Part shown: piece after piece, positions 8,770 to 17,946 of the stretch
How the letters are laid out: every line of letters begins with the position of its first letter
Numbering within the stretch: position 1 is the stretch's first letter
Origin: Mahella australiensis 50-1 BON
Lineage (GTDB): Bacteria; Bacillota; Clostridia; Mahellales; Mahellaceae
DNA: 64,000 nt
Direction of reading: 5' to 3'
Assembly (NCBI RefSeq): GCF_000213255.1
Contig: NC_015520.1
Location: 3,030,001-3,094,000 of the forward strand
Translations under genes and position numbers: made by a program
The notes under the pieces: model-generated
Database searches by the model: none
Seen by the model: only the letters and a program-made list of their open reading frames with translations
Told to the model about the DNA's origin: nothing

Positions 8770-9269
8770 TTGACCATTGTTTTTAATGAGCTGCTAGGAT
8801 GCTTTGAAGTAATCATAGCTTCAGTATTTGATGTAAAAGAAGCTCATAAGCTTATAGAATCGTTAGATCAAAAACATAACGAAACGATAATAGACAAATG
8901 CGAAGTTTTAACAGCAGATAAAGAATACGATGACAGCAAACTGATAAATGTATTATTGAGTGTGAATATATGGAAGGCTGTTCAGTAATGCAAGAGATAA
9001 AGGTATCGCTTGAAGGAGACAGGAGGATGCTTACGCTTATAGATCGTTCGAGTTATAAACGGAAGAGGGAATATAACAAGCGGACCACAGTAGAGCATGT
9101 AAACAGTAGGATAGGTGCATCCTTTGGGTTTGAGAAACACTATATACGTAGTCAAAAGAAGATGAGCACAAGGTGCGGCTTGGCATTATGTGTGATGCTG
9201 GCTATGGCCGTTGGTAGGATAAAAGAAGGGCCAATGGACAAGATGAGGAGTCTGGTTAAGAGCGCTTAA
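8770..9269 (+). pseudogene. relic of a DDE transposase (IS4/IS5-like)
   Basis: Two frames that overlap near 8970-8988 encode adjoining parts of one protein. 'KEAHKLIESL...CEVLTADKEYDDSKL' comes first, then 'RSSYKRKREYNKRTTVEHVNSRIG' and 'CGLALCVMLAMAVGRIKE'. In full-length relatives I remember, about 100 residues including a Cys-rich insert lie between these blocks, so the copy has an internal deletion and a frameshift and also lacks its N-terminus. The Asp (TADKEYDD) and Glu (VEHVNSR) of the catalytic core are both present but out of frame. It is not functional. Confidence 0.8.
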
Positions 9270-9679
9270 AAAACATAAATAATCCACAGGATGTAAGATT
9301 TCCATACTATTATCCACAGGCAAAAATGAAAGTTGTGAGAGGAGGTAGAGTATGCCCATTTTTAGGGTTATAACGAACAAAAAGGTGGTATAGGATACAG
9401 GTTAAGGTAATAAAAGGCAAATACGCAGATATAATGGGATAAAAATCTGGCTCTATTGAGATTAATGAGGCTAATATGTTTTCCCTTGAGAGAAAAAATG
9501 TATACATCGCAAATAGTTCAATATATTTAAGTCTTTAAATTTACATCCCATTGTAGTATCATAATTAATGTGTTTTGACTTCGCATCAAACCATGGAAAG
9601 CATAGCAAAAAACTATAACATTTAATTCATAGAGCGGTTTTGAACAGCGGATATTTAATAATATATAGGAGGTAAACCC
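9270..9679. other. gene-free stretch with two DnaA-box-like nonamers and decayed coding sequence
   Basis: TAATCCACA at 9280-9288 and a perfect TTATCCACA at 9310-9318, 30 bp apart, follow the transposase relic. An AGGAGG site precedes a short frame at about 9352 that stops after 13 codons. Frames after it (9400-9540) look like remnants with in-frame stops ('SIEINEANMFSLERKN'). I see no intact gene. Confidence 0.4.
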
Positions 9680-10087
9680 ATGAAGAAAAAGGTAATTATC
9701 ATAGGAATCATATTATGTCTTATTGTTAGTGCTGCAATATATTTTTCACTCCCAGCTCCCATTATAAATAATAAAGATAATCTACAAATTTACCGAGTAA
9801 GCATTGCTAACTCAAAATATGATTATGATGACGTTACCAGCCAGATAGATTGTAACAAATTGGCACAATTGATCAGTACATACAATCGAAGCAAACTTCC
9901 GCATTCTTTTGCTCCGCATCAGATAACGGTCGGCGAAATTGAAATTGACGCTATCGCTGACAATAAGGTAATGCATATTATACTTGGAGATGTCAATGTC
10001 GTTTACGAAAGCGCTGATAAGGGTGGCTATACAATTTATAACAGCGAGCAATTAGAGAGCGAAGTTTTACAAATGATTCAAAAATAA
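9680..10087 (+). CDS. unknown small signal-anchored protein
   Basis: 135 residues with a strong AGGAGG site 9 bases before the ATG. Residues 4-26 are a signal peptide or anchor ('IIIGIILCLIVSAAIYF'). The remaining 110 residues are mixed alpha/beta with several Asp and Tyr. No family is recognised. A possible terminator hairpin (GAGGCATAATGCCTC) follows at about 10128-10143. It is one of the few intact genes of element A. Confidence 0.6.
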   Translation: MKKKVIIIGIILCLIVSAAIYFSLPAPIINNKDNLQIYRVSIANSKYDYDDVTSQIDCNKLAQLISTYNRSKLPHSFAPHQITVGEIEIDAIADNKVMHIILGDVNVVYESADKGGYTIYNSEQLESEVLQMIQK

Positions 10088-10308
10088 CGTACTTTAAAAT
10101 AGTATATACACTTTGTATATAAAAATAGCGAGGCATAATGCCTCACCTATTTTGACGAGTTCCTGTTTCCCGGCTTTATTTATAGGATACCCTGCTTAGA
10201 CATTGCCTGAAGAAAGGCTCATAACCCCCTTCTTCAAAAAGAGATATGAAATGATATGATACCCTCAAGTAAGACACTAAAATATAAAAATCTACTTGGG
10301 GGTATTTT

Positions 10309-10380
10309 ATGTCCAGAAAAAGTAAAATTGAAGCAGCAGAAAAGGTAAAGATCATTGAGCGGTATCTAAGAAGAAGGAGT
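10309..10380 (+). pseudogene. 5' fragment of an IS3-type orfA
   Basis: ATG at 10309 after a typical CTTGGGGGTATTTT leader. The reading 'MSRKSKIEAAEKVKIIERYL' is the start of the helix-turn-helix OrfA of IS3-family elements. The similarity stops after about 22 codons, where unrelated sequence is joined; the frame then runs on to about 10485 without meaning. It is a truncated relic. Confidence 0.65.
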
Positions 10381-10551
10381 ACTGAATCGCAGCCAAGCCG
10401 CACACCGGAGGAAGCGCTGCGTGATATTATTCTGTCTTTCATTATTTCCTTGCCGAAGCTTTCGGTGCCCATTTTTATAAAATGACATAGGATAAGATAT
10501 GTTTGGTATAGGATTAGACCATTGCCATCACTTTCTTGGCATTGATTGCCC

Positions 10552-10952
10552 CTATTTTAAATCCAATGCACGGTAGATGGTGTTGTTCCTATCATCTTCA
10601 TCGATGTAATGAATAAGCCCGGCCAGAAGTTCATCTTCACCGGTACAGTGTATGGCTTTTACCATATTTGCAACACAGCTATATATGATTTCAAGGCGGT
10701 ATATCTTCCTGCAATTTGAGGATATCATGATACTGTCTATACGCTTCATACTTCGGTTTAGCTTTGCAAAATCTACAAAGGCATCTGTCATAGACTCCAT
10801 TTCTTCCTTTCTAAATCAATAATTGCTGAGAAAATAATATCTGCAAATCCTTTTGCCCAGGAGTTTTCGATGAACTTTTTAGTTCCCTCGCTTAGGTAAT
10901 AGAAACTGTCAGTCATGCTGCATTGTTGATAATCATTGGTAGTAAAAGCCAT
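10552..10952 (-). pseudogene. relic of an IS1182-family transposase
   Basis: From ATG 10952 the frame reads 'MAFTTNDYQQCSMTDSFYYL' and continues '...NSWAKGFADIIF', the N-terminus of IS1182-type (COG3666-like) transposases of Firmicutes. A second frame, 10800-10552, gives 'DAFVDFAKLNRSMKRIDSIM' and 'RLEIIYSCVANMVKAIH', which lies about 100 residues further on in full-length proteins. So there is an internal deletion, a frame change and a missing catalytic half. Confidence 0.75.
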
Positions 10953-11084
10953 GTGTTACACCGCCCTTAAATCGATTTCTACTACCTATATTCTACTACA
11001 AATTGGCATAGGGAGAGGAAATATTGGTAACTTTAGATCAATACTTTTGATACCCTAATCTTTTTATTATTTATCCAAAAAAGG

Positions 11085-11131
11085 GAGTGTCGCTAACACT
11101 TAAATAGTGTTTTGCGACACTCCCTTTTTTA
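11085..11131. terminator. strong palindromic hairpin, AAAAAGGGAGTGTCGC...
   Basis: A 16-base stem (AAAAAGGGAGTGTCGC / GCGACACTCCCTTTTT), loop interrupted by a second short stem (AACACT/AGTGTT), with T-runs on both strands. It lies 5' of the IS1182 relic and may be the IS end or a bidirectional terminator that insulates element B from A. Confidence 0.6.
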
Positions 11132-11204
11132 TAGCAAAATACCTATTATATAGCCACATTATCCTGTTTATGTATAGACAGCGTATCCGGCAAATTTTCG
11201 CATA

Positions 11205-11247
11205 CATGTCGCAGGGTTTGGGAGAACATCCCAAACCCTGCGACATG
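11205..11247 (-). terminator. 19-bp perfect hairpin at the right end of element A
   Basis: CATGTCGCAGGGTTTGGGA, loop GAACA, exact complement. It occupies the same place relative to att core 2 as the hairpin 4487-4513 does to core 1. The loop is the same, but the stem sequence is changed and lengthened with pairing kept. A tRNA-Thr gene restored by element A would use it as terminator or 3'-processing structure. Confidence 0.6.
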
Positions 11248-11256
11248 CTTAAATAC

Positions 11257-11301
11257 TGGAGCTGGCGAGCGGACTTGAACCGCTAACCTGCTGATTACAA
11301 A
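11257..11301 (-). repeat. att core 2: tRNA-Thr 3' half (boundary of elements A and B)
   Basis: Identical to 4531-4575 over 45 bp and again lacking the tRNA 5' half to its right. It marks the right end of element A and the left end of element B. Confidence 0.9.
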
Positions 11302-11439
11302 GAGCATATCGATTATTTTTAACCGCGTCGCCTTATACGTTGAGCCCCTTTAGCTCGCTATTTCACAGCATTCATATTCTTTATATACTTCATAATTTTA
11401 TACGCTCTTTACCTTCTAATTAGAAGATTCATTAGAAAA
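11257..11439. repeat. 183-bp direct repeat, copy 2 (att core plus left arm of element B)
   Basis: Pairs with 4531-4713 at about 97 percent identity by eye. The arm region probably holds integrase arm-binding sites. Confidence 0.85.
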
Positions 11440-11567
11440 CTACGGCCTACTATTGGGTAAATGTTATCTATATAACTTGGCTTGTTCAGCAGAAAAATCA
11501 TCGTTCACTAACATTATTTTCTCTTACTTATTTCTTAATCTGCGTTTATTATATCCCATGCATATGA

Positions 11568-11573
11568 TATAAT
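11568..11573 (+). promoter_or_regulatory. extended -10 promoter candidate for the helicase operon
   Basis: TGATATAAT (extended -10, hexamer 11568-11573) lies about 100 bp before the helicase ATG. The -35 at 17-bp spacing is TTTATT, which is weak. It is the best candidate in the 11440-11673 intergenic region, which holds no gene. Confidence 0.45.
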
Positions 11574-11673
11574 AAATTTAGTTTTTGTGTCTAAAGCGAT
11601 GGAAGAGACCAAAACGCTCATTTATCTTAAAATGATAGGATAGCTATAAGTATGGGAGTCGAGAGAAATTGTT

Positions 11674-14600
11674 ATGGCTAAATTAGAAGAACTAAGAGCG
11701 GGAACGGTGCTCAAAGGTATACTGGCTGATTCGAATGTCACGGTTATAGACGCTAAATGGGTAGGCAATGTTGCTGTAGAGCTTACCTATAAAGATAACG
11801 CCGGCAATGTGGGCAATGAGTTGCTTTTCAGAGATAAGGAGCCGACTATAGAGGTGGTACAAAAGGGCTTGCCATGGAGCTTTACGGCTGATGGAGAGAT
11901 GCTGAGGCTAACATCGGAGGCCTATAGAATAAGATTGGCTTATCTGTTTGACCCATATCTTGCAGTGCATACCTCTATGATAGAGCCATTGCCGCATCAG
12001 ATAACGGCAGTATATGACGAGATGCTCAAGCGTCAGCCTCTGCGCTTTTTGTTGGCCGACGACCCGGGTTCTGGCAAAACCATAATGGCCGGCCTGCTCA
12101 TCAAGGAATTGTTAGTAAGGGGAGATCTGGCACGCTGCCTTATAGTGGTGCCTGGCAACCTGGCCGAGCAGTGGCAGGATGAAATGAGCAGCAAATTCAA
12201 TCTACCTTTTGAGATAATAACCAATGACCGGATAGAAGCAGCGCGGAGCGGAAATATTTTTCTGGAGGTGCCGCTTTGTATAGCCAGGTTGGATAAACTG
12301 GCAAGAGATGAGGATATACAAAACAGGCTGGCCGTAACCGACTGGGATCTCATAATATGCGACGAGGCCCATAAGATGTCGGCTACATTTTTCGGAGGCG
12401 AGAGGAAGTACACAAAAAGGTATAAATTAGGCCAGCTTTTATCAAAAATAACCAGGAATTTTTTGCTTTTGACGGCCACGCCGCATAACGGCAAAGAAGA
12501 GGATTTCCAGCTATTTATGGCTCTGCTGGATGGCGACAGGTTTGAAGGCAAATTTCGCGATGGCTATCATAATGTCGACGTGTCTGATATGATGCGCCGT
12601 TTGGTGAAAGAGGATTTGCTCAAATTCGACGGCACACCGCTTTTCCCCGAGCGCATAGCTTATACCGTAAATTATAAGCTGTCGGATCAAGAGGCTGCGC
12701 TGTATAAAGAAGTGACCGATTATGTACGCGAGGAATTCAATAGGGCCGATGCCTTGAACAATGAAGGGCGCAAGGGTACGGTGGGCTTCGCGCTTACCGC
12801 GCTGCAGCGCAGGCTGGCGTCGTCGCCCGAAGCCATATATCAGTCGCTCAGAAGAAGGCGCGAACGACTGGAGAAACGCCTGAGAGAAGAACGCATAATG
12901 AAGCGCGGCGCCGATGCTGTGGAGTCGGACTCTATTTTATTGACGCAGGATGAGATCGAGGATATGGAAGACGCGCCTGATGCCGAGGTACAGGCTGTCG
13001 AAGAAGCAGTGGTAGACCAGGCTACCGCCGCTCGTACCATAGCCGAGCTGGAGGCCGAAATAGATAGGCTTAAAACACTTGAGGCCATGGCGTACGATGT
13101 AAAACGCAGCGGGCACGACAGGAAATGGGATGAGCTGTCCGCGTTGCTTCAGCAGGACGCCCATATGTTCGATGCTGAAAATAGGCGCGAAAAGCTCATA
13201 ATATTTACCGAACACAGGGACACGCTCAATTATCTGACCGAAAAAATACGTACACTTCTCGGCAATGCCGATGCTGTGGTAAACATACACGGCGGCATGC
13301 TGCGGGAAGAACGCCGAAAAGCGCAGGAACGCTTTACGCAGGATAAAGATGTGCGCATATTGGTGGCCACCGATGCTGCGGGCGAGGGTATAAACCTGCA
13401 ACGCGCTCACCTCATGATAAATTATGACCTGCCATGGAATCCGAACAGATTGGAGCAGCGCTTTGGCCGCATACACAGGATAGGCCAGACCGAGGTATGC
13501 CACTGCTGGAACCTCGTAGCCGATGAGACGCGCGAAGGCGATGTATTCCGCTGTCTTCTCAATAAGCTGGAGGAGGAGCGCAAGGCACCGGGAGGCAGGG
13601 TTTTCGATATACTTGGTAAGATAACCTTCGATGATAAACCGCTTAAAGATCTGCTAATAGAGGCTATACGCTATGGCGACAGACCGGATGTGAGAGAGCG
13701 GCTCACCAGGGTAGTGGAAAACGCCTTGGATACACAATATCTGAGAAAGCTTTTTGAAGAGCAGGCGCTGGTCAGGGATGTAATGGATGTTTCCAAGGTG
13801 ATGGAGGTTAAGGAGGAAATGGAGCGCGCCGATGCGCGCCGCCTTCAGCCCCATTTCATAGAATCATTTTTTTTGGAGGCTTTTACCTATCTTGGCGGAA
13901 GGATAAGGCAGAAGGAAAGAGGGCGCTACGAAATAACATTCGTGCCGGCTGAAATACGCAATCGCGATAGGGCTATAGGCACAAGGCAACCGGTGCTCAG
14001 CAAATACGAGCGGGTATGCTTCGAGAAAACCCTTATAAACGTGCAGGGCAAATCTGTCGCGGAGCTTATATGCCCTGGTCACCCGCTGCTCGATGCCGTC
14101 ATAAGCCTTATCATGGAGCGCAATGCCGATATATTAAAGCGCGGCGCAATACTAGTCGATGAAACGGGCGTGGCCGAGCCGAGGCTGCTGTTTTATATAG
14201 AGCATGCCATACAAGACGGGCGCACCGATGCCAATGGCAAGAGAAGGCTGGTATCAAAACGCGTTCACTTCGTGGAAATGGATAGCAGCGGTGGATGCCG
14301 CAATGCCGGTTATGCACCTTATCTCGATTACCGGGCATTAAAGGATAGCGAGATGCCTGAAGCACAGCGGATATTGGATAATATGGGCTGGCTTAAAGGC
14401 GATATAGAGGATATAGCTGTGCAGTACGCCGTGAGCCGGCTTGTACCTGAGCATTTTGAAGAGGTTAGAAATAGAAAGGTCGAACTGGTAGATAAGACTA
14501 TGGCCGCTGTAAGAGATCGGCTGACCAAAGAGATAACCTATTGGGACAGGCGGGCGCAGGAGTTCAAAGAGCAAGAGCAGGCCGGCAAGCCAAACGCCGG

Positions 14601-15180
14601 GCTTAATTACGAGAAGGCAGCGCAGCGCGCCGACGAGCTGGCAGGGCGCCTGCAAAAGCGTATGCAGGAGCTGGAGCAGGAGAAGCGGCTTTCACCGCTG
14701 CCGCCGGTTATAATAGGAGGTGCGTTGATCATACCGGCCGCCATGCTGAAAGGAGAAGAACCCGCTACATTTGCGCGCGATACCGATGATATAGAGAGGG
14801 CTGCTATGCAAGCCGTCATGGCGGTGGAACGCCGAAATGGTTTCGAGCCGCGGGATGTAAGCGCCGATAAATGCGGCTATGATATAGAATCGAGGGCAAA
14901 AGGCGGCGGCTTGCGCTTTATAGAGGTAAAAGGCCGGACGGCCGGTTCCGATACTGTAACCGTGACAAAAAATGAGATATTAACGGCGCTCAATAAGCCG
15001 GACGATTATATACTGGCACTTGTGGAGGTTGATGGCCAAAAGGCCGCTGTGCGTTATATAAAGGTGCCGTTTAAGTATGAACCGGACTTTGCGGCTACCA
15101 GCGTCAATTATGATATAAAGCAGCTCATGGCTGCAGGCGAAAGCGTATATTTCGAGGAGGTACATTTATTTGGATTATAA
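11674..15180 (+). CDS. SNF2-family helicase/translocase with C-terminal DUF3883 (PD-(D/E)XK-like)
   Basis: 1168 residues. SNF2 ATPase core: motif I 'DDPGSGKT' (129-136), DEAH box (230-233), motif III 'LTATPHN' (266-272). Helicase C domain: 'LIIFTEHRDTLNYL' (about 510) and motif VI 'QRFGRIHRIGQ' (about 593-603). Coiled-coil insertions rich in Glu/Arg lie at about 390-470 and 950-1000. The C-terminal about 80 residues contain 'GYDIESRAKGGGLRFIEVKG', a DUF3883/NOV-C domain with D...ExK spacing like a PD-(D/E)XK nuclease. It is the first gene of a three-gene module with the DUF1156 methylase (overlap 11 bases) and DUF499 ATPase. Related helicases (DrmD type) occur in class 1 DISARM. The defence role is inferred from families and context. 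Confidence 0.9.
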   Translation: MAKLEELRAGTVLKGILADSNVTVIDAKWVGNVAVELTYKDNAGNVGNELLFRDKEPTIEVVQKGLPWSFTADGEMLRLTSEAYRIRLAYLFDPYLAVHTSMIEPLPHQITAVYDEMLKRQPLRFLLADDPGSGKTIMAGLLIKELLVRGDLARCLIVVPGNLAEQWQDEMSSKFNLPFEIITNDRIEAARSGNIFLEVPLCIARLDKLARDEDIQNRLAVTDWDLIICDEAHKMSATFFGGERKYTKRYKLGQLLSKITRNFLLLTATPHNGKEEDFQLFMALLDGDRFEGKFRDGYHNVDVSDMMRRLVKEDLLKFDGTPLFPERIAYTVNYKLSDQEAALYKEVTDYVREEFNRADALNNEGRKGTVGFALTALQRRLASSPEAIYQSLRRRRERLEKRLREERIMKRGADAVESDSILLTQDEIEDMEDAPDAEVQAVEEAVVDQATAARTIAELEAEIDRLKTLEAMAYDVKRSGHDRKWDELSALLQQDAHMFDAENRREKLIIFTEHRDTLNYLTEKIRTLLGNADAVVNIHGGMLREERRKAQERFTQDKDVRILVATDAAGEGINLQRAHLMINYDLPWNPNRLEQRFGRIHRIGQTEVCHCWNLVADETREGDVFRCLLNKLEEERKAPGGRVFDILGKITFDDKPLKDLLIEAIRYGDRPDVRERLTRVVENALDTQYLRKLFEEQALVRDVMDVSKVMEVKEEMERADARRLQPHFIESFFLEAFTYLGGRIRQKERGRYEITFVPAEIRNRDRAIGTRQPVLSKYERVCFEKTLINVQGKSVAELICPGHPLLDAVISLIMERNADILKRGAILVDETGVAEPRLLFYIEHAIQDGRTDANGKRRLVSKRVHFVEMDSSGGCRNAGYAPYLDYRALKDSEMPEAQRILDNMGWLKGDIEDIAVQYAVSRLVPEHFEEVRNRKVELVDKTMAAVRDRLTKEITYWDRRAQEFKEQEQAGKPNAGLNYEKAAQRADELAGRLQKRMQELEQEKRLSPLPPVIIGGALIIPAAMLKGEEPATFARDTDDIERAAMQAVMAVERRNGFEPRDVSADKCGYDIESRAKGGGLRFIEVKGRTAGSDTVTVTKNEILTALNKPDDYILALVEVDGQKAAVRYIKVPFKYEPDFAATSVNYDIKQLMAAGESVYFEEVHLFGL

Positions 15181-17932
15181 AAGAAAGCTCATAGAGGTGT
15201 CATTGCCGCTTGAGGCTATAAATAAAGAATCGGCGCGCGAGAAATCCATACGCCACGGCCACCCGTCCACACTCCATCTGTGGTGGTCCAGAAAGCCGTT
15301 GGCTACGGCGCGAGCAGTATTGTTCGCATCGCTGGTCGACGACCCTTCGGAGCATCCGGAGCTATTTCCGACTGAAGAGATGCAGGATAAAGAGCGGCAA
15401 CGCCTTTTCGATATTATAGAGAAACTGGTTAAATGGGAGAACGCCGGCAACGAGGCTCTGTTAGTCCAAGCGCGCGGGGAAATAGAAAAATACGCGGTTA
15501 ATGAATTGCCGCCCGTATTGGACCCTTTCTGCGGCGGCGGGTCGATACCATTCGAGGCCCAGAGATTAGGCCTTAAGGCATATGCGGGCGACTTGAACCC
15601 TGTGGCCGTGCTCATAACAAAGGCCATGATAGAGATACCAGCGCGATTCTCCGGCATGCCGCCCATAAACCCGCAAGCGAGGGCTAAGCTGGGCAATGAT
15701 GCTAAAATCAAGGGCGCATCGGGTTTAGCCGAGGATGTGGCCTATTACGGACGCTGGATGCGCGACGAGGCGTACGAGCGCATAGGAAAATTCTATCCCG
15801 AGATAGACCTGCCTGCTGAATACGGCGGAGGAAAAGCATCGGCCATAGCCTGGATATGGGCGCGTACTGTCAAATGCCCAAATCCGGCCTGCGGCTGCGA
15901 GATGCCCTTGACCAGTGAATTCTGGTTGTCCAAGAAAAAAGGCAAAGAGGCATGGATAGAGCCTGTGGCGGACAGGACGGCCAAAACCATAGTATATAAA
16001 GTGCATAAAGGCAAGGGCGATGTGCCCGATGGCACTGTGGACAGGCGCGGCGCCAGGTGCGCCGCGTGCGGCATGCCCGTCGGTCTAGACTATGTGCGTG
16101 CCGAGGCCAAGGCCGGCCGCATGGGAGCGCAGCTTATGGCTGTGGTGGCCGAGGGCAAAAACGGAAGGATCTATCTGCCGCCCGAATACGGTAAGCAAGA
16201 GGCTGCCTATGATGCTGTGCCTCAGTGGGAACCTGAAGGCGAGTTATTTGGGAAGGCAAGGGTAAACGTACCACTTTATGGCATGACGAAATATGCAGAC
16301 CTTTTCACCTCGCGTCAACTCACAGCGCTGACGACATTCTGCGATCTTATAGCCGAGGCCCGGACAAAGGCCGCGCATGATGCAGAGGCGACCGGCATGG
16401 ACGAGGCTTCAGCCAAGGCGTATGCTGATGCTATAGGCGTTTATCTCGCCTTTGCGGTAGACAAGCTGTCCGATTATTGCTCAAGCATATGTACGTGGGT
16501 TATTGATAGGGATACTATAGCTCATACATTTGGGAGGCAGGCTATACCTATGGTTTGGGATTACGCTGAAGCCAACCCATTCTGCCGCTCTACAGGCAAT
16601 TTCCTAAGCTGTGTAGAGTGGTGCGTCAGGTTTTTGAAAAATGTAGTACCGGGCATAGAAGGGCGCGCCGTGCAAAACGACGCCATGAAGGGCATGCCTT
16701 TCGGCAAAGGCTTTGTCATATCCACGGATCCTCCGTATTACGATAATATAGGCTACTCCGATCTTTCGGATTTTTTCTATATATGGCTCAGGCGTTCTCT
16801 TAAGGATGTTTATCCCGAGCTTTTCTCCACCGTCATGGTGCCCAAGGCCCAGGAGCTGGTGGCCACGCCCTATCATTTCGAAGGCGATAGGGACAAGGCG
16901 CGTCGCTTCTTTGAAGACGGATTGATAAGGGTGTTTAAGAATATAAGGGAGGCGGCGTCGGACGAGTATCCCGTCACCATATACTATGCCTTCAAGCAGA
17001 GCGAGGCTGAGGCTGACGGCGACGGTGAGCATGCCGATATACTGCACGCCTCTACAGGCTGGGAAACCATGCTGACCGGCCTTATAAGCGCGGGCTTTGC
17101 TATAACCGGCACATGGCCCATGAGAACAGAAAGAAAGGGAAGGCCAGTAGCCAATGGGACGAACGCCTTAGCATCGTCTATAGTGCTTGTGTGCCGCAAG
17201 CGCCCGGAGGATGCTCCGCCCGCATCGCGCCGCCAATTTATATCAGCGTTGCACAGGGAGCTGAGCGCTGCCCTGTCGGATATGCAGAGCGGCAATATAC
17301 CGCCGGTGGATCTGGCCCAGGCCGCCATAGGGCCGGGCATGGGCGTGTTCTCGCGCTACAGCGCTGTATTGGAGGCCGACGGTACGCCTATGACGGTGCG
17401 TTCTGCACTCCAGCTCATAAATCAGGAGCTGGATGCATATATGGCTTCTCAGGAGGGCGAAATGGACGCGCACAGCCGCTTTTGCACCGCCTGGTATGAG
17501 CAGTTCGGCATGAACGAGGCCGATTACGGTCAGGCCGATGTGCTGTCGCGCGCCAAGAACACATCGGTGGATAAGCTGGCAGCGCTCGACGTGTTGGCTT
17601 CTTCGAAGGGCAAGGTGAGATTGCTCAGGCGCGACGAATTGAAACCATGGGATGAACTGCACAACGATGCCAAGGGCATGGTGTGGATGTGCGTTCAGCA
17701 GATGGCGCGCGCCTTGGAGAAAAACGGTGAGGATGGCGCCGCTTCGATAGCGGCGAGGATATCTGCCGAGACGGCTGAGAATGCCAGGTCGCTGGCATAC
17801 AGGCTTTACATGATAGCTGATCGCAAAGGATGGAGTGCCGAAGCGTATGCGTATAACGCGCTGGTAGTAAGCTGGCCGTCCATACAATCCAAGGCCGCTG
17901 ACAAACGTAAGATAGAGCAGATATCCATATAG
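15170..17932 (+). CDS. DUF1156 adenine-specific DNA methylase with zinc ribbon
   Basis: 920 residues starting at TTG, chosen because GAGGAGG stands 8 bases before it; the start overlaps the helicase stop. The N-terminus is the DUF1156 signature (SIRHGHPSTLHLWWSRKPLA, residues 26-45). SAM-binding motif I is 'LDPFCGGGS' (117-125). A zinc-ribbon insert has Cys236, Cys241, Cys243 and Cys297, Cys300. The catalytic motif 'DPPYYDNIGYSDLSDF' is near 520. This is the COG1743 type of N6-adenine methylase. In defence loci it probably marks self DNA while the helicase and ATPase act on unmodified DNA. The target sequence cannot be deduced. Confidence 0.92.
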   Translation: MDYKRKLIEVSLPLEAINKESAREKSIRHGHPSTLHLWWSRKPLATARAVLFASLVDDPSEHPELFPTEEMQDKERQRLFDIIEKLVKWENAGNEALLVQARGEIEKYAVNELPPVLDPFCGGGSIPFEAQRLGLKAYAGDLNPVAVLITKAMIEIPARFSGMPPINPQARAKLGNDAKIKGASGLAEDVAYYGRWMRDEAYERIGKFYPEIDLPAEYGGGKASAIAWIWARTVKCPNPACGCEMPLTSEFWLSKKKGKEAWIEPVADRTAKTIVYKVHKGKGDVPDGTVDRRGARCAACGMPVGLDYVRAEAKAGRMGAQLMAVVAEGKNGRIYLPPEYGKQEAAYDAVPQWEPEGELFGKARVNVPLYGMTKYADLFTSRQLTALTTFCDLIAEARTKAAHDAEATGMDEASAKAYADAIGVYLAFAVDKLSDYCSSICTWVIDRDTIAHTFGRQAIPMVWDYAEANPFCRSTGNFLSCVEWCVRFLKNVVPGIEGRAVQNDAMKGMPFGKGFVISTDPPYYDNIGYSDLSDFFYIWLRRSLKDVYPELFSTVMVPKAQELVATPYHFEGDRDKARRFFEDGLIRVFKNIREAASDEYPVTIYYAFKQSEAEADGDGEHADILHASTGWETMLTGLISAGFAITGTWPMRTERKGRPVANGTNALASSIVLVCRKRPEDAPPASRRQFISALHRELSAALSDMQSGNIPPVDLAQAAIGPGMGVFSRYSAVLEADGTPMTVRSALQLINQELDAYMASQEGEMDAHSRFCTAWYEQFGMNEADYGQADVLSRAKNTSVDKLAALDVLASSKGKVRLLRRDELKPWDELHNDAKGMVWMCVQQMARALEKNGEDGAASIAARISAETAENARSLAYRLYMIADRKGWSAEAYAYNALVVSWPSIQSKAADKRKIEQISI

Positions 17933-17946
17933 ATGGGAGTGTTATT

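Larger units (their letters stand above)
4531..11301. mobile_element. element A: decayed integrative element between att cores 1 and 2
   Basis: It is bounded by identical tRNA-Thr 3' fragments. No integrase is left. It holds a lipoprotein gene, two unknown membrane or secreted protein genes, one apparently intact insertion sequence and relics of three other transposase genes. Its left end is nearly identical to that of element B, so A is probably an older relative of B that lost its mobility genes by IS-driven deletion. The latter is inference. Confidence 0.65.

Noticed and set aside
10176-10472. 98-codon minus-strand frame
   Set aside because: It is the complement of the IS3 orfA relic, which explains the open frame.
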